A DNA stretch of 64,000 nt from positions 62,001 to 126,000 of the forward strand of contig CP134536.1 of the NCBI GenBank assembly GCA_031826515.1, in the 5' to 3' direction. The translations under genes were made by a program, and so were the position numbers. The stretch comes from Flavobacteriaceae bacterium HL-DH10 (GTDB lineage Bacteria; Bacteroidota; Bacteroidia; Flavobacteriales; Flavobacteriaceae). The notes below the pieces were generated by a model, which did not search any database, had not been told where the DNA came from, and worked only from the letters and a program-made list of their open reading frames with translations. Of the stretch, positions 45,379-55,187 are shown piece by piece. How positions within the stretch are numbered: position 1 is the stretch's first letter; every line of letters starts with the position of its first letter.

Positions 45379-47157
45379 CTATTTATTAACAGCAATCCAA
45401 TTATCAATTTTATTTTCCAATAATTGTAGTGGAATACAACCTGTTTCTAATACTTGATTATGAAATTCACGTATATCAAACTTATCACCTAAAGCTTTAA
45501 TAGCCCTTTCTCTTAATTCGATTAACTTTAACTGACCAATTTTATAGGATAAAGCCTGACCAGGATTTGCCATATAACGTTCAATTTCACTTATAATACT
45601 TGCTTCTTCTTCAGCTTCATTTTCTAATGAGTATTGTATAGCCTGCTCGCGTGTCCAACCTTTAGTATGCAAACCTGTATCAACTACTAATCTAATAGCC
45701 CTATGGATTTCGCTACTCAACATTCCGAAATATTGATATGGATCTTTATACAAACCTAATTCTTCTCCCATCCTTTCTGTGTAAAGTGCCCAACCTTCAC
45801 CATAAGCACTATACCATAATGTTTTTCTAAAAGCAGGCAACTCTTCATTTTCTTGGGCCAATGAGACTTGAAAATGATGCCCAGGTATAGCTTCGTGCAA
45901 AAACAAATCTTCTTTATCAAAAACATTATAAGTTTCAACATCTGGAATTGGTGTATAAAAAATTCCTGGTCGTGTTCCATCTAAAGACCCTGAATTGTAA
46001 TTCGCAGCTGCCGATTTTTCTCTAAATGGTTCTGTTCTTCTAACTTCAAAAGGTGTTTTTGGTTGTTTCCCAAAAAGTTTGTCTAGTTGCGGTTTCATTT
46101 CATTGTGAATGCTATCATAAAAAGCTATTACCTGAGAACGTTCTCTAAAAGGCATTAAATCTTTATTTGTTCTTACATAATCAAAAAAAGCATTTAGATC
46201 ACCTTTAAACTCAACTTTTTCCTTAATAGCGTTCATCTCACTTCTAATACGAGCCACTTCATTTAAACCAAGTTGATGGATTTCATCTGCAGTCATATTA
46301 GTAGTAGTATATTTCTTTATTTGATGCGAATAATATCTATCTCCTAGAGGCGTAGAGGCAGCTATACCAAAATCTTCAACTCCTGCAGGCAAATATTCAT
46401 CCTTTAAAAATGTAACCATTTCTGCATGTGCTGGTATAATTTTATTGGCAACCATATTTTTATAAGCCTTGGTAAGTTTGTCTCGCTCTTCTTGGGTAAA
46501 CGAATCTGGAAATAAATTAACTGGCGAATAATATAAGTTGTTTTCTACATCTCCAATTACCAATACTTCAAATTGTGGAATTACTTTTTCGATTAAAGAT
46601 TTAGGCAATACGTAACCTGTTTGTATACCTTTTTTCATGTTAGCTTTTGCTGAAACAAGCCAAACTAAATAAGCATCAACACGTTTTAACCAATTGTTAT
46701 AATCTTCAACGGTATTAAATGGTTGTGAAGTAGTACCACTAGCCCATTGATTAAAATCTAAATTTGCTGACCATATTTGGTCTATAGGCATTATTTTTTT
46801 TTGAAAAGTAAGAGCTTCCAAATTTATATCACATTCCCATAACAATACAGATTTACTCATTTTTTCAGTATCGTTTAATAGGGAATCTGGTATTGCAAAC
46901 AACTCATTTTTATACTTAGTATAACAAGCTTTTACTTTATTATTGAATTCGTCAGATAAAGAATTAGGGTATTCATCGTTATAGCCATCAATGCCAGCGT
47001 TAGTAGCTTTTTCTGGGTATAATTCATAACTATCTTTACTAAAATTATAAAGTAGTGTATTAAACTTTTCTTTGATTAAATCTGATTTATTTTCAGTTTC
47101 TTGTTTGCATGAAACCAAAATGAATAAAACAAAACAGAATGAAAGTGATTTTTTCAT
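45379..47157 (-). CDS. DUF885 family lipoprotein, putative metallopeptidase
   Basis: A 592-residue lipoprotein (FILVSCKQE). The C-terminal part has the hallmark LHEAIPGHHFQ at about residue 417, an HExxxHH-type zinc-binding site. WYSAYGEGWALYTERMGEELG follows and resembles the second zinc-ligand helix of gluzincin-like peptidases. Family members are widespread predicted secreted metallopeptidases, and few have been characterised. The length is typical. It is likely co-transcribed with the cyclotransferase gene. Confidence 0.88.
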   Translation of the reverse strand: MKKSLSFCFVLFILVSCKQETENKSDLIKEKFNTLLYNFSKDSYELYPEKATNAGIDGYNDEYPNSLSDEFNNKVKACYTKYKNELFAIPDSLLNDTEKMSKSVLLWECDINLEALTFQKKIMPIDQIWSANLDFNQWASGTTSQPFNTVEDYNNWLKRVDAYLVWLVSAKANMKKGIQTGYVLPKSLIEKVIPQFEVLVIGDVENNLYYSPVNLFPDSFTQEERDKLTKAYKNMVANKIIPAHAEMVTFLKDEYLPAGVEDFGIAASTPLGDRYYSHQIKKYTTTNMTADEIHQLGLNEVARIRSEMNAIKEKVEFKGDLNAFFDYVRTNKDLMPFRERSQVIAFYDSIHNEMKPQLDKLFGKQPKTPFEVRRTEPFREKSAAANYNSGSLDGTRPGIFYTPIPDVETYNVFDKEDLFLHEAIPGHHFQVSLAQENEELPAFRKTLWYSAYGEGWALYTERMGEELGLYKDPYQYFGMLSSEIHRAIRLVVDTGLHTKGWTREQAIQYSLENEAEEEASIISEIERYMANPGQALSYKIGQLKLIELRERAIKALGDKFDIREFHNQVLETGCIPLQLLENKIDNWIAVNK

Positions 47158-47233
47158 AAGTTATTTATAATTAATTCTAGTAAATATACGTAGATATTAA
47201 CTATTACCAAATCATGAATGAAATGTTACTTAT

Positions 47234-47623
47234 TTAAACAAATCGAGTTAAATCAATCTCATTAATACTACCATGCGAAGCATGATTAATAACAACCCCA
47301 TTTTTAATTATTAATAATTGTGGAGATTCATGCATAACTTGAAATTTATATTCGACTTCGTTAGACACATCTCGGTATTTCAACAAATCTAAAAAATATA
47401 AATCTAGGTCTTCTTCTTCCAAATCATAAGCATCTACAAACTGATTTACAACCATTCTACTAATTCCGCAACGAGTAGAATGCTTAAAAACAACTTGAGT
47501 TTTTATACTCGATTTTTCTTTTATATCATCTAATTGAGATAGTGCATTTAAAGCAATCCAAGGCAAAACCTTTTCTTCTTTATTTTCAATTGTACTACCA
47601 AATATTTTATTTATTAATCCCAT
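47234..47623 (-). CDS. ytxJ: YtxJ-type bacillithiol system redox protein
   Basis: A 129-residue cytoplasmic protein with a thioredoxin-like fold and a monothiol-type site in VVFKHSTRCGISRMV. These proteins (YtxJ, DUF2847) are thought to act with bacillithiol as monothiol glutaredoxin-like bacilliredoxins. Presence fits a Bacteroidota genome that uses bacillithiol. It is 37 bp upstream of the GH16 gene stop, on the same strand, with no apparent functional tie. Confidence 0.88.
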   Translation of the reverse strand: MGLINKIFGSTIENKEEKVLPWIALNALSQLDDIKEKSSIKTQVVFKHSTRCGISRMVVNQFVDAYDLEEEDLDLYFLDLLKYRDVSNEVEYKFQVMHESPQLLIIKNGVVINHASHGSINEIDLTRFV

Positions 47624-47660
47624 GATGTAAAAGTCGGATAATGTTCAGAATCTTACAAAC

Positions 47661-49268
47661 TTATTTTTTTACGAATTTATGTGTAGATAATTTACCATCA
47701 TTAAACTTAAGGCTTAAAAAATAAATACCTTGTTTTAGAAATGATGTATTAAATTCAAGGCTTCTATTATTTATGGTATAATCTTGTTTAAAAACCAAAC
47801 GGCCACTAACATCTATTATCTGTAATTCCATATCAGCATTAGAATAATTTTCCATAAGTACATTCAATCTATCGCTTACAGGATTAGGATATAATTTTAT
47901 TTTCGAAGTAGAAATATCATTGGTTACAGACAAAGCACCTTGCTGATAAACCCTAATGTAGTCAATTTCCATGGTGTCATTATTAAACCCACTATCAATA
48001 TTTCCGCCTAAACTTCCTCCCATAGCCACATTAAGTAATATAAAAAACTCCTGATTAAAAGGCTCTACAGTAGGCATTTCATTTATTAAATTGTTATCCA
48101 TATAGATCTTCATTGACGTAGCATTCCATTCTAATACGTAATCATGAAAATTTTGAGATGTATCAATATTATTTGCCTGTATACTTTTACTATTAAGCAT
48201 GTATCCTTCTCCATTATTCCAATGCCATGTTCCTAAAATTTCTGTTTTTGCTACATTAGGCTCCATAATATCTATTTCACCACACCATGGCCAACCAGTA
48301 GTTCCAAATCCTTGGTTATCCCAATAAGCTCCATCTTCATTAATATTCTTTCCTAACAACCAAATAGCAGGCCAGGTACCAGAAACTGATGGCAATTTAG
48401 CACGAACTTCAATTCTTCCATATTTAAAAGCAAATTTAGAGTTCAGTCTCGCTGATGTATATTGTTTTGTAACATTTTGGTCTGTAAAAGATTCTCTTAT
48501 AGCTTTTATTTTTAGTGTTCCATTATCTGTATAAGAGTTCACCTCTCTATTAGTATAATGCTGCTGTTCTCCATTTGCCCAACTATTTCCAGCTATAAAT
48601 TTAGTTTGGTGAAACCATTTCGTGTTATCTACCGCTCCTGTATCATTAAACTCATCAAACCAAACTAATTTATCATAAGTAAAATCCTCATTTATCGAAC
48701 TATCATTATAAAAATCATCTATATAAGCTAAAACATGGTCTGTGTTATTTTCTCCATTAATTTGAATAACAACTCTATTTAAATCATTACGCTGGTTTGG
48801 AGGCAGTGAATTACTATTTAAATTAATGTATGAATCATTTTTAAAATCAAAAGTTAATTCTTGCCATTCATCTATTTTAATAGGTTTTATAATTTCCGTT
48901 TGTGTAGTCCAAGCTTCCGCTAAGTCAACATTTTGAAGTTTCAAAGACACCTGACTTGTCTGGTTTCCTGTTAAATTAATTGAAGAAACATAAATTTTAA
49001 AAACAAAAACATTTCTATTAGCCATATCAAGATTAATAGGATTATCAAATCTTACATTTGCATATTTACCGCCTCTATCTTCATACTTTAATACTTTATT
49101 AGACGCATTAATTCCCTGCTTATGGGGGTTAATAAAATTAGTATTAATAATACAATCATCACCATACCATGATGATATTGTTCCACTGCCCTCAAAATCA
49201 TCTTGAATAACTTGAGCTTCAATTGAAGAAATAAATAACACTAACAGAAGCAGAGAAAAAATACGCAT
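47661..49268 (-). CDS. GH16 endo-glucanase (laminarinase-like) with Type IX sorting domain
   Basis: A 535-residue secreted enzyme. The signal peptide ends near SSIEAQ. Residues 22-190 form a carbohydrate-binding-like beta-sandwich (DDFEGSGTISSWYGDD, YANVRFDNP). The GH16 domain spans about 200-445 with the catalytic motif GEIDIMEP (nucleophile and acid/base E) preceded by WPAIWLLG. The C-terminal 75 residues are a Type IX secretion sorting domain (KLYPNPVSDRLNV, ending HKFVKK). The product likely cleaves beta-1,3- or mixed beta-glucans at the cell surface or outside. There is no susCD pair beside it, so it acts alone or with a distant PUL. Confidence 0.93.
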   Translation of the reverse strand: MRIFSLLLLVLFISSIEAQVIQDDFEGSGTISSWYGDDCIINTNFINPHKQGINASNKVLKYEDRGGKYANVRFDNPINLDMANRNVFVFKIYVSSINLTGNQTSQVSLKLQNVDLAEAWTTQTEIIKPIKIDEWQELTFDFKNDSYINLNSNSLPPNQRNDLNRVVIQINGENNTDHVLAYIDDFYNDSSINEDFTYDKLVWFDEFNDTGAVDNTKWFHQTKFIAGNSWANGEQQHYTNREVNSYTDNGTLKIKAIRESFTDQNVTKQYTSARLNSKFAFKYGRIEVRAKLPSVSGTWPAIWLLGKNINEDGAYWDNQGFGTTGWPWCGEIDIMEPNVAKTEILGTWHWNNGEGYMLNSKSIQANNIDTSQNFHDYVLEWNATSMKIYMDNNLINEMPTVEPFNQEFFILLNVAMGGSLGGNIDSGFNNDTMEIDYIRVYQQGALSVTNDISTSKIKLYPNPVSDRLNVLMENYSNADMELQIIDVSGRLVFKQDYTINNRSLEFNTSFLKQGIYFLSLKFNDGKLSTHKFVKK

Positions 49269-49534
49269 AAATTACATGAATTAGTCAGAGCAAAGCTAGA
49301 GTCTTTTATTATAAACAACTAAAATTCAACCTATACATAAACCATACATAGAAATTATAATCTATACAGAGAAAAACAAGAAGTGACATAAAGTCATTAA
49401 AAACAAGACGTTAGAAGACATTTTGTCTTTGTATTGGTGTTGGTAAGATTATTGTCCTAAACCTCATGTAAAAACAAATTAATAATAACATAAAGATTCC
49501 TTCTTAGGAGGGAATGATAAAAAAATATATCCAG

Positions 49535-52147
49535 ATGAACTTGAATAATTATACAATTAAATCGCAAGAAGCCATACAGCAAGCACAACAAATTGCTCAA
49601 GGCTATGGACACCAACAAATAGAAAATGAACATATTTTTAAAGGTATTTTTGAAGTTGATGAAAACGTTCTTCCATTCATTTTAAAAAAATTGAATGTAA
49701 ACATAGCTATTCTAAAACAGGCTTTAGACAAACAATTAGAAAGTTTTTCTAAAGTAACGGGTAGTGAACTCATGCTATCTCGTGAAGCTGGGAAAACACT
49801 TAACGAAGCAGCTATCATTACTAAGAAAATGAAAGATGATTATATATCTATTGAGCATTTAATCTTGGCTGTTTTTAAATCGAATAGCAAAATAGCTCAG
49901 ATGTTAAAAGATCAAAGCATCACAGAAAAAACACTTAAAGCTGCTATTGAAGAATTGCGTAAAGGCGAAAATGTAACCTCTCAAAGTCAAGAAGAAACTT
50001 ATAATTCGCTTAATAAATATGCTAAAAACTTAAATCAGTTAGCTAAAGACGGTAAGCTAGATCCTGTTATTGGTCGTGATGAAGAAATACGCAGAATACT
50101 GCAAATATTATCTCGTAGAACCAAAAACAACCCGATTCTTGTTGGAGAACCTGGTACTGGTAAAACAGCTATTGCTGAAGGTTTAGCACACAGGATTGTT
50201 GATGGCGATATTCCTGAAAACTTAAAAGACAAGCAAATTTTCGCGCTTGATATGGGTGCTCTTATTGCTGGTGCTAAATACAAAGGTGAATTTGAAGAAC
50301 GCCTAAAAGCTGTAATTAAAGAAGTTACCGATAGTGAAGGCGACATTGTACTCTTTATAGACGAAATTCACACCCTTGTTGGTGCCGGTGGCGGTCAAGG
50401 CGCTATGGATGCTGCAAACATTTTAAAACCTGCTCTAGCACGTGGTGAACTTCGAGCTATTGGAGCAACTACATTAGATGAATATCAAAAATACTTTGAA
50501 AAAGATAAAGCTTTAGAGCGTCGTTTTCAAAAGGTAATAGTTGATGAACCAGATACCGAAAGCGCTATTTCTATACTTCGAGGTATTAAAGAAAAGTACG
50601 AAACACACCATAAAGTTCGTATTAAAGACGAAGCTATTATTGGTGCGGTTGAATTATCACAACGGTATATCACCAACCGTTTTTTACCAGATAAAGCGAT
50701 TGACTTAATGGATGAGGCGGCTTCTAAACTACGCATGGAAATAAATTCTAAACCAGAAGAATTGGATGTTATGGATAGAAAAATCATGCAGTTAGAAATC
50801 GAAATTGAAGCTATAAAAAGAGAAAAAGACGAAAGCAAATTAAAATCGCTTCGTTCCGATTTAGCTAATATAAAAGAAACCAGAAACGCCCTTAATGCTA
50901 AATGGAAATCTGAAAAAGAAGTCGTTGAAAATATTCAAAATACAAAACAGGATATTGAAAACTTCAAATTAGAAGCTGAAAAAGCAGAACGTGAAGGCGA
51001 TTACGGTAAGGTAGCAGAATTACGTTATGGTAAAATTAAAGAAGCTCAAGAAGCACTTGAAGCATTTCAGACCACGCTTTCTAAACAACAAGCTAACAGC
51101 AATAGCTTAATAAAAGAAGAAGTGACTTATGATGATATAGCCGAGGTTGTTGCAAAATGGACGGGTATTCCTGTAACAAAAATGATTCAAAGCGAACGTG
51201 AAAAACTTCTAAAACTTGAAGATCAATTGCACAAACGTGTTGTAGGTCAAGAAGAAGCCATTGAGGCGGTTAGTGATGCTGTAAGAAGAAGTCGTGCAGG
51301 GTTACAAAATCCTCAAAAACCGATAGGAACCTTCCTGTTTTTAGGAACAACGGGAGTTGGTAAAACAGAACTCGCTAAAGCATTAGCTGAATATTTATTT
51401 GATGATGAAAGTGCTATGACACGTATTGATATGAGCGAATATCAAGAACGCCATGCAGTAAGTCGATTAATAGGAGCGCCTCCAGGGTATGTAGGTTATG
51501 ATGAAGGTGGGCAACTAACAGAGGCCGTAAGACGCAAACCTTACTCTGTAGTGCTTTTAGATGAAATTGAAAAAGCGCACCCTGATACTTTTAATATTCT
51601 ATTACAAGTATTAGATGAAGGCCATTTAACGGATAATAAAGGACGTGTTGCCGACTTTAAAAACACCATTATCATAATGACCTCTAACATAGGAAGTACC
51701 ATTATTCAAGATCGTTTTGATGCAACTAAAGATATAGACTCTGCAATAGAAGCTGCAAAAATTGATGTATTAGCGCTATTAAAACAAAGTGTTAGACCCG
51801 AATTTTTAAACCGTATTGACGATACCATTATGTTTACACCATTAAATAAAGAAAATATAACTGCTATTGTTGGTTTGCAATTAAAAGGTATTACCAAAAT
51901 GATTGCAGAACAGGGTATCACTTTTGATGCAACACCACAAGCTATAGAGTATTTAGCAAACAAAGGTTACAATCCAGAATACGGTGCGCGACCAGTAAAA
52001 CGAGTCATTCAAAAAGAAGTATTAAATGCTCTGAGCAAAGAAATATTAGCTGGTAAAGTCACAACAGATAGTATTATTTTATTAGATGCCTTTGATGATC
52101 AATTAGTATTTAGAAACCAAGGGGACTTGGTAACTGATGATATTTAA
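49535..52147 (+). CDS. clpB: ATP-dependent disaggregase ClpB
   Basis: Hsp100 chaperone that extracts proteins from aggregates with DnaK. I prefer the start at 49535 (MNLNNYTIKSQEAIQQAQ), which begins exactly at the family's N-domain. The ATG at 49514 would add seven residues. The 870-residue protein has two N-domain repeats, NBD1 with GEPGTGKT, a long coiled-coil middle domain (about 400-530, KSLRSDLANIKE) and NBD2 with LGTTGVGKTELAK. The coiled coil separates it from ClpA and ClpC. Upstream is an unusually strong AGGAGG (49506-49511) but it is spaced poorly for either start. A small AAGACA-TTT-TGTCTT palindrome sits at 49415-49429. Confidence 0.97.
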   Translation: MNLNNYTIKSQEAIQQAQQIAQGYGHQQIENEHIFKGIFEVDENVLPFILKKLNVNIAILKQALDKQLESFSKVTGSELMLSREAGKTLNEAAIITKKMKDDYISIEHLILAVFKSNSKIAQMLKDQSITEKTLKAAIEELRKGENVTSQSQEETYNSLNKYAKNLNQLAKDGKLDPVIGRDEEIRRILQILSRRTKNNPILVGEPGTGKTAIAEGLAHRIVDGDIPENLKDKQIFALDMGALIAGAKYKGEFEERLKAVIKEVTDSEGDIVLFIDEIHTLVGAGGGQGAMDAANILKPALARGELRAIGATTLDEYQKYFEKDKALERRFQKVIVDEPDTESAISILRGIKEKYETHHKVRIKDEAIIGAVELSQRYITNRFLPDKAIDLMDEAASKLRMEINSKPEELDVMDRKIMQLEIEIEAIKREKDESKLKSLRSDLANIKETRNALNAKWKSEKEVVENIQNTKQDIENFKLEAEKAEREGDYGKVAELRYGKIKEAQEALEAFQTTLSKQQANSNSLIKEEVTYDDIAEVVAKWTGIPVTKMIQSEREKLLKLEDQLHKRVVGQEEAIEAVSDAVRRSRAGLQNPQKPIGTFLFLGTTGVGKTELAKALAEYLFDDESAMTRIDMSEYQERHAVSRLIGAPPGYVGYDEGGQLTEAVRRKPYSVVLLDEIEKAHPDTFNILLQVLDEGHLTDNKGRVADFKNTIIIMTSNIGSTIIQDRFDATKDIDSAIEAAKIDVLALLKQSVRPEFLNRIDDTIMFTPLNKENITAIVGLQLKGITKMIAEQGITFDATPQAIEYLANKGYNPEYGARPVKRVIQKEVLNALSKEILAGKVTTDSIILLDAFDDQLVFRNQGDLVTDDI

Positions 52148-52213
52148 AAAAAATGATATCATGTTGTAACAATTCAACATGAATATCGTCTTATAATTGG
52201 TTGGTTAGTGAAG

Positions 52214-52255
52214 AGCAGCATGAATCTCGTAATGAGATAATTGTTGCTTTTTTTT
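52214..52255 (+). terminator. Terminator after clpB
   Basis: A two-tier stem: AGCAGCA (52214-52220) with TGTTGCT (52242-52248), and ATCTC (52224-52228) with GAGAT (52234-52238), followed by a long T run. A second hairpin without a T run (TCATGTTG/CAACATGA) lies upstream near 52165. Confidence 0.8.
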
Positions 52256-52267
52256 ATTTACCAAAAC

Positions 52268-52302
52268 AAAATATACCGATTGGTATATTTTTTATATATT
52301 TG
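52268..52302 (+). promoter_or_regulatory. Palindromic TetR-type operator and -7 box
   Basis: Perfect inverted repeat AAAATATACC (52268-52277), spacer GATT, GGTATATTTT (52282-52291). Three bases later comes the -7 box TATATTTG (52295-52302). The dyad lies between the -33 and -7 elements, a classic place for a repressor. The start codon of the regulator is only 8 nt past the -7 box, so the mRNA is probably leaderless. Confidence 0.75.
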
Positions 52303-52309
52303 TACTATT

Positions 52310-52906
52310 ATGACAACAAAAGCAGCATTAACATCGCAACATATTATTGAAGTTTCAGCACCTATTTTTAATAAGAACGGTTATGCTGCAACTAGTATTA
52401 GTGATATTACCAAAGCAACAGGATTAACCAAAGGCGCTATTTATGGCAACTTTAAAAATAAAGAAGAATTGGCATATGCGTCATTTAAATTTATGGTTAA
52501 ATCTTTAATGAAACCCCTAGCAGAGTATTTAGAATTAAGCGATTCTCCCATTCAAAAATTATTTTTAATAGCAGATTTTTATAGAAACTACTATCCTTTT
52601 AGTAAGCCATTAGGCGGCTGCCCAGTTTTAAATATTGGTGTTGATGCCAACAATAGTAATTCAGAATTACTTAAAAAAGTTAGAGATGTTGTACAACGTA
52701 TTCAAGATCAGCTATGCAATATTATAGAAGATGGTATTGAAATTGGAGAAATATCAACCGAAATTAATGCTATGCAATATGCAAAACGCATAGACACCAT
52801 GATACAAGGTGCTATTTTTATGACCTACACTATGGATGATGAATTATACATGAAAGACACCATGAATCAAATAGATCAATTAATACATAACGAATTAAAG
52901 ATTTAA
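52310..52906 (+). CDS. TetR/AcrR family transcriptional regulator
   Basis: A 198-residue repressor starting at the ATG at 52310; a longer reading from 52241 would run through the operator and promoter. The N-terminal helix-turn-helix is clear (about residues 12-58: ISDITKATGLTKGAIYGNFKNKEEL). The C-terminal ligand domain includes YPFSKPLGGCPVLNIGVDA, similar to the TetR_C domain of unsaturated-lipid or organic-compound responsive regulators. It likely represses itself and the downstream thioesterase gene via the palindrome at 52268-52291. The inducer is unknown. Confidence 0.92.
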   Translation: MTTKAALTSQHIIEVSAPIFNKNGYAATSISDITKATGLTKGAIYGNFKNKEELAYASFKFMVKSLMKPLAEYLELSDSPIQKLFLIADFYRNYYPFSKPLGGCPVLNIGVDANNSNSELLKKVRDVVQRIQDQLCNIIEDGIEIGEISTEINAMQYAKRIDTMIQGAIFMTYTMDDELYMKDTMNQIDQLIHNELKI

Positions 52907-52935
52907 TTCATTAAAAGCGAAAAAAAATATAATTC

Positions 52936-53433
52936 ATGAATCAATTACCTAAAATACTAGCAAGTAAAACAAAAATTAGATTTCAAGATTGCGACCCTTT
53001 TAATCATTTAAATAATGGAAATTATACAAACTATTTTATGAATCATCGCGAAGATGCACTTATAGAAAATTACAATTTAGATATTTATAAAATAGCAAAA
53101 AAAGAAGGAAAAAGCTGGGTATCTAGTAGCAATCAAATTGCCTATTTAAAACCAGCACTTTTAATGGAAACGGTTATTATAGAGTCTCAATTAATTCATT
53201 ATAACACTAGTGAAATACATGCAGAAATGCGTATGTATAATGAAGACAAAAGTCATTTAAAATCGGTTATTTGGTGTGGTTTTGTTCATTATAATCTACT
53301 GGAACAAAAGCGGGAAACACATACTGAAGATTTAATGACACTTTTTAAAAGTATAAATAGTCCAATTGACAGAAATATATTTGAAGAACGTATTAATCAA
53401 TTAAAATCAAATCCGTTGATAAAACACAATTAA
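52936..53433 (+). CDS. Acyl-CoA thioesterase, 4HBT hotdog family
   Basis: A 165-residue cytoplasmic hotdog-fold protein with FQDCDPFNHLNNGNYTNYF, in which the aspartate and HLNN motif match the 4-hydroxybenzoyl-CoA-type thioesterases. KPALLMETVIIESQL forms part of the central sheet. It probably hydrolyses acyl-CoA or aryl-CoA esters. It is 29 bp downstream of the tetR gene and presumably co-regulated. The specific substrate is unknown. Confidence 0.87.
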   Translation: MNQLPKILASKTKIRFQDCDPFNHLNNGNYTNYFMNHREDALIENYNLDIYKIAKKEGKSWVSSSNQIAYLKPALLMETVIIESQLIHYNTSEIHAEMRMYNEDKSHLKSVIWCGFVHYNLLEQKRETHTEDLMTLFKSINSPIDRNIFEERINQLKSNPLIKHN

Positions 53434-53621
53434 TATTGTAACATTTTCATAATAAAACAGTTAGTAAAAACTGAGTATACCGTTCGTCTAATATATTAAG
53501 TTTTATTAAAAAATATAAAAAATTATTTATAGTTTAGCTACAATGTATGTCCCCAAAACTACATGTAAAAATTTTATAAACAACTTATTAATAGCATAAT
53601 AAGACCCTAAAACCTACTTAA

Positions 53622-54344
53622 ATGGATATATCACAGTATATAGACTATTCCCTATTAAAACCAACTGCAACTGAACGAGAAATTATTAACTTATGCAATG
53701 AAGCTAGTAAAAACAATTTTTATTCAGTTTGTATAAACAGTTCCTATGTTTCACTCGCAAATGAACTTTTAGAAAAAACAGATGTAAAAATATGTACTAT
53801 TGTAGGCTTTCCACTTGGAGCAATGTCTACAACATCAAAAGTTTTTGAAGCAAAAAAAGCTATTGAGAATGGCGCCGATGAAATTGAAGTGGTAATAAAT
53901 TTAGGACTTCTTAAAAGCAGAAATTATGTCTCTGTATTGAAAGACATTAGCGATGTAAAATTAGCAATAGGAAACACGCCTTTAAAAGTGATTATCGAAA
54001 TTTCAGAATTAAATAAAAATGAAATTATAAAAGCTTGTGAAATTTCCTTAGACGCAAAAGTAGACTTCATAAAAACATCTACTGGATTTTCTAAAGGAGG
54101 TGCTACTTTAACAGCCGTTAAGATTATTAAGAAAACCATAAAAGACAATGCTAAAATAAAAGCTTATGGTGGTATTGATGATTTAGAAACAGCTTTAAAA
54201 TTTATTGAAGCTGGTGCCGATAGAGTTGGTACTTCTACACCTATTAAAGACTTAACCAAACATAAAATAAACAAAAGCACCCAACTATACAAACAGTATT
54301 TGGCAGCACAAAAAATTAATGAAATCAATATGGAAATAAATTGA
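53622..54344 (+). CDS. deoC: Deoxyribose-phosphate aldolase, first copy
   Basis: Cleaves 2-deoxyribose-5-phosphate to acetaldehyde and glyceraldehyde-3-phosphate. The 240-residue protein has a TIM barrel with [32 protein letters not shown], the Schiff-base lysine in [15 protein letters not shown] and the second lysine in AKIKAYGGIDD. The common consensus there is ASGG or AAGG, so AYGG is a substitution near the active site. The C-terminus is longer than in the second copy (ends LAAQKINEINMEIN). It is separated from the second deoC by a strong terminator, so it has its own transcript. Confidence 0.92.
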   Translation: MDISQYIDYSLLKPTATEREIINLCNEASKNNFYSVCINSSYVSLANELLEKTDVKICTIVGFPLGAMSTTSKVFEAKKAIENGADEIEVVINLGLLKSRNYVSVLKDISDVKLAIGNTPLKVIIEISELNKNEIIKACEISLDAKVDFIKTSTGFSKGGATLTAVKIIKKTIKDNAKIKAYGGIDDLETALKFIEAGADRVGTSTPIKDLTKHKINKSTQLYKQYLAAQKINEINMEIN

Positions 54345-54384
54345 GTAACTAAAAAAAGTTACATCATTTAATTTAATCAAAAAC

Positions 54385-54424
54385 AAAAGGGTAGAGAAAA
54401 TCGATTGATTTTCTCTACCCTTTT
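54385..54424 (+). terminator. Rho-independent terminator between the two deoC genes
   Basis: Perfect 18-bp stem (54385-54402 and 54407-54424, core GGGTAGAGAAAA), GATT loop, flanking A and T runs. It may work in both directions. Confidence 0.92.
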
Positions 54425-54516
54425 ATTTTGAAAGCCGTGAAAAATGTATAAAACCTAACAAAAGTCATAATTCAAACACAAAATAACCTTAACTTTATAC
54501 ATAATTTGCTGTCAAA

Positions 54517-55185
54517 ATGAAACTTATTAATAAATACATAGATCATACTCTATTAAAGGCAACTGCTACAAAAAATGACATCATACAACTTTGTAACGAA
54601 GCAATTGAATATCAGTTTTATTCCGTCTGTGTTAATAGCTGTTATGTCACTTTAGCAAAACAAGTATTGCAAGACACTTCTATCAAAATTTGTAGTGTTA
54701 TCGGGTTTCCTTTAGGAGCTATGAGCACAACGGCAAAAGTAGCAGAAACCAAACAAGCTATATTAGATGGTGCCGATGAAATTGATATGGTACTAAACAT
54801 TGGCTTACTTAAAAGTAAAGATTTTGATGCTGTTTGGAAAGAGATTGAAACTATTAAAAATATTATACCACATCATACACTAAAAGTTATTTTAGAAACT
54901 TGCTACCTTGAAGATCTTGAGATTATAAAAGCTAGTGAATTGGCTTTACAAAGCGGTGCCGATTTTATTAAAACCTCTACTGGTTTTGGTACTGGAGGTG
55001 CATCAATTCATGATGTAAAACTTATGAAACACATTGCTAAAGACGAGGCAAAAATTAAAGCGTCAGGTGGTATAAAAAGTTTAAAAACAGCACTAGAATA
55101 TATTAATTTAGGTGTTGACCGTATTGGCACGTCTTCTGGAATTGCTATTGTATCAGGAAACACATCCCTAGAAAAAGAATATTAA
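54517..55185 (+). CDS. deoC: Deoxyribose-phosphate aldolase, second copy
   Basis: A 222-residue paralogue of the preceding aldolase, with [32 protein letters not shown], the Schiff-base lysine in [15 protein letters not shown] and the canonical [11 protein letters not shown]. It is the more typical of the two copies and is linked to deoD with a 2-bp gap, forming a nucleoside-salvage operon. This is probably the main DERA of the cell. Confidence 0.94.
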   Translation: MKLINKYIDHTLLKATATKNDIIQLCNEAIEYQFYSVCVNSCYVTLAKQVLQDTSIKICSVIGFPLGAMSTTAKVAETKQAILDGADEIDMVLNIGLLKSKDFDAVWKEIETIKNIIPHHTLKVILETCYLEDLEIIKASELALQSGADFIKTSTGFGTGGASIHDVKLMKHIAKDEAKIKASGGIKSLKTALEYINLGVDRIGTSSGIAIVSGNTSLEKEY

Positions 55186-55187
55186 TT

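Noticed and set aside
49504-49516. Strong Shine-Dalgarno AGGAGG as proof of a clpB start at 49514
   Set aside because: The spacing of 2 nt is too short, and the protein family starts at the ATG at 49535.
50035-50838. Open frames antisense to clpB
   Set aside because: Low-complexity Ser/Ile-rich translations with no family features; shadows of clpB codon use.
52241-52309. TetR gene starting at 52241
   Set aside because: This would place the T run, the operator palindrome and the promoter inside the coding region.
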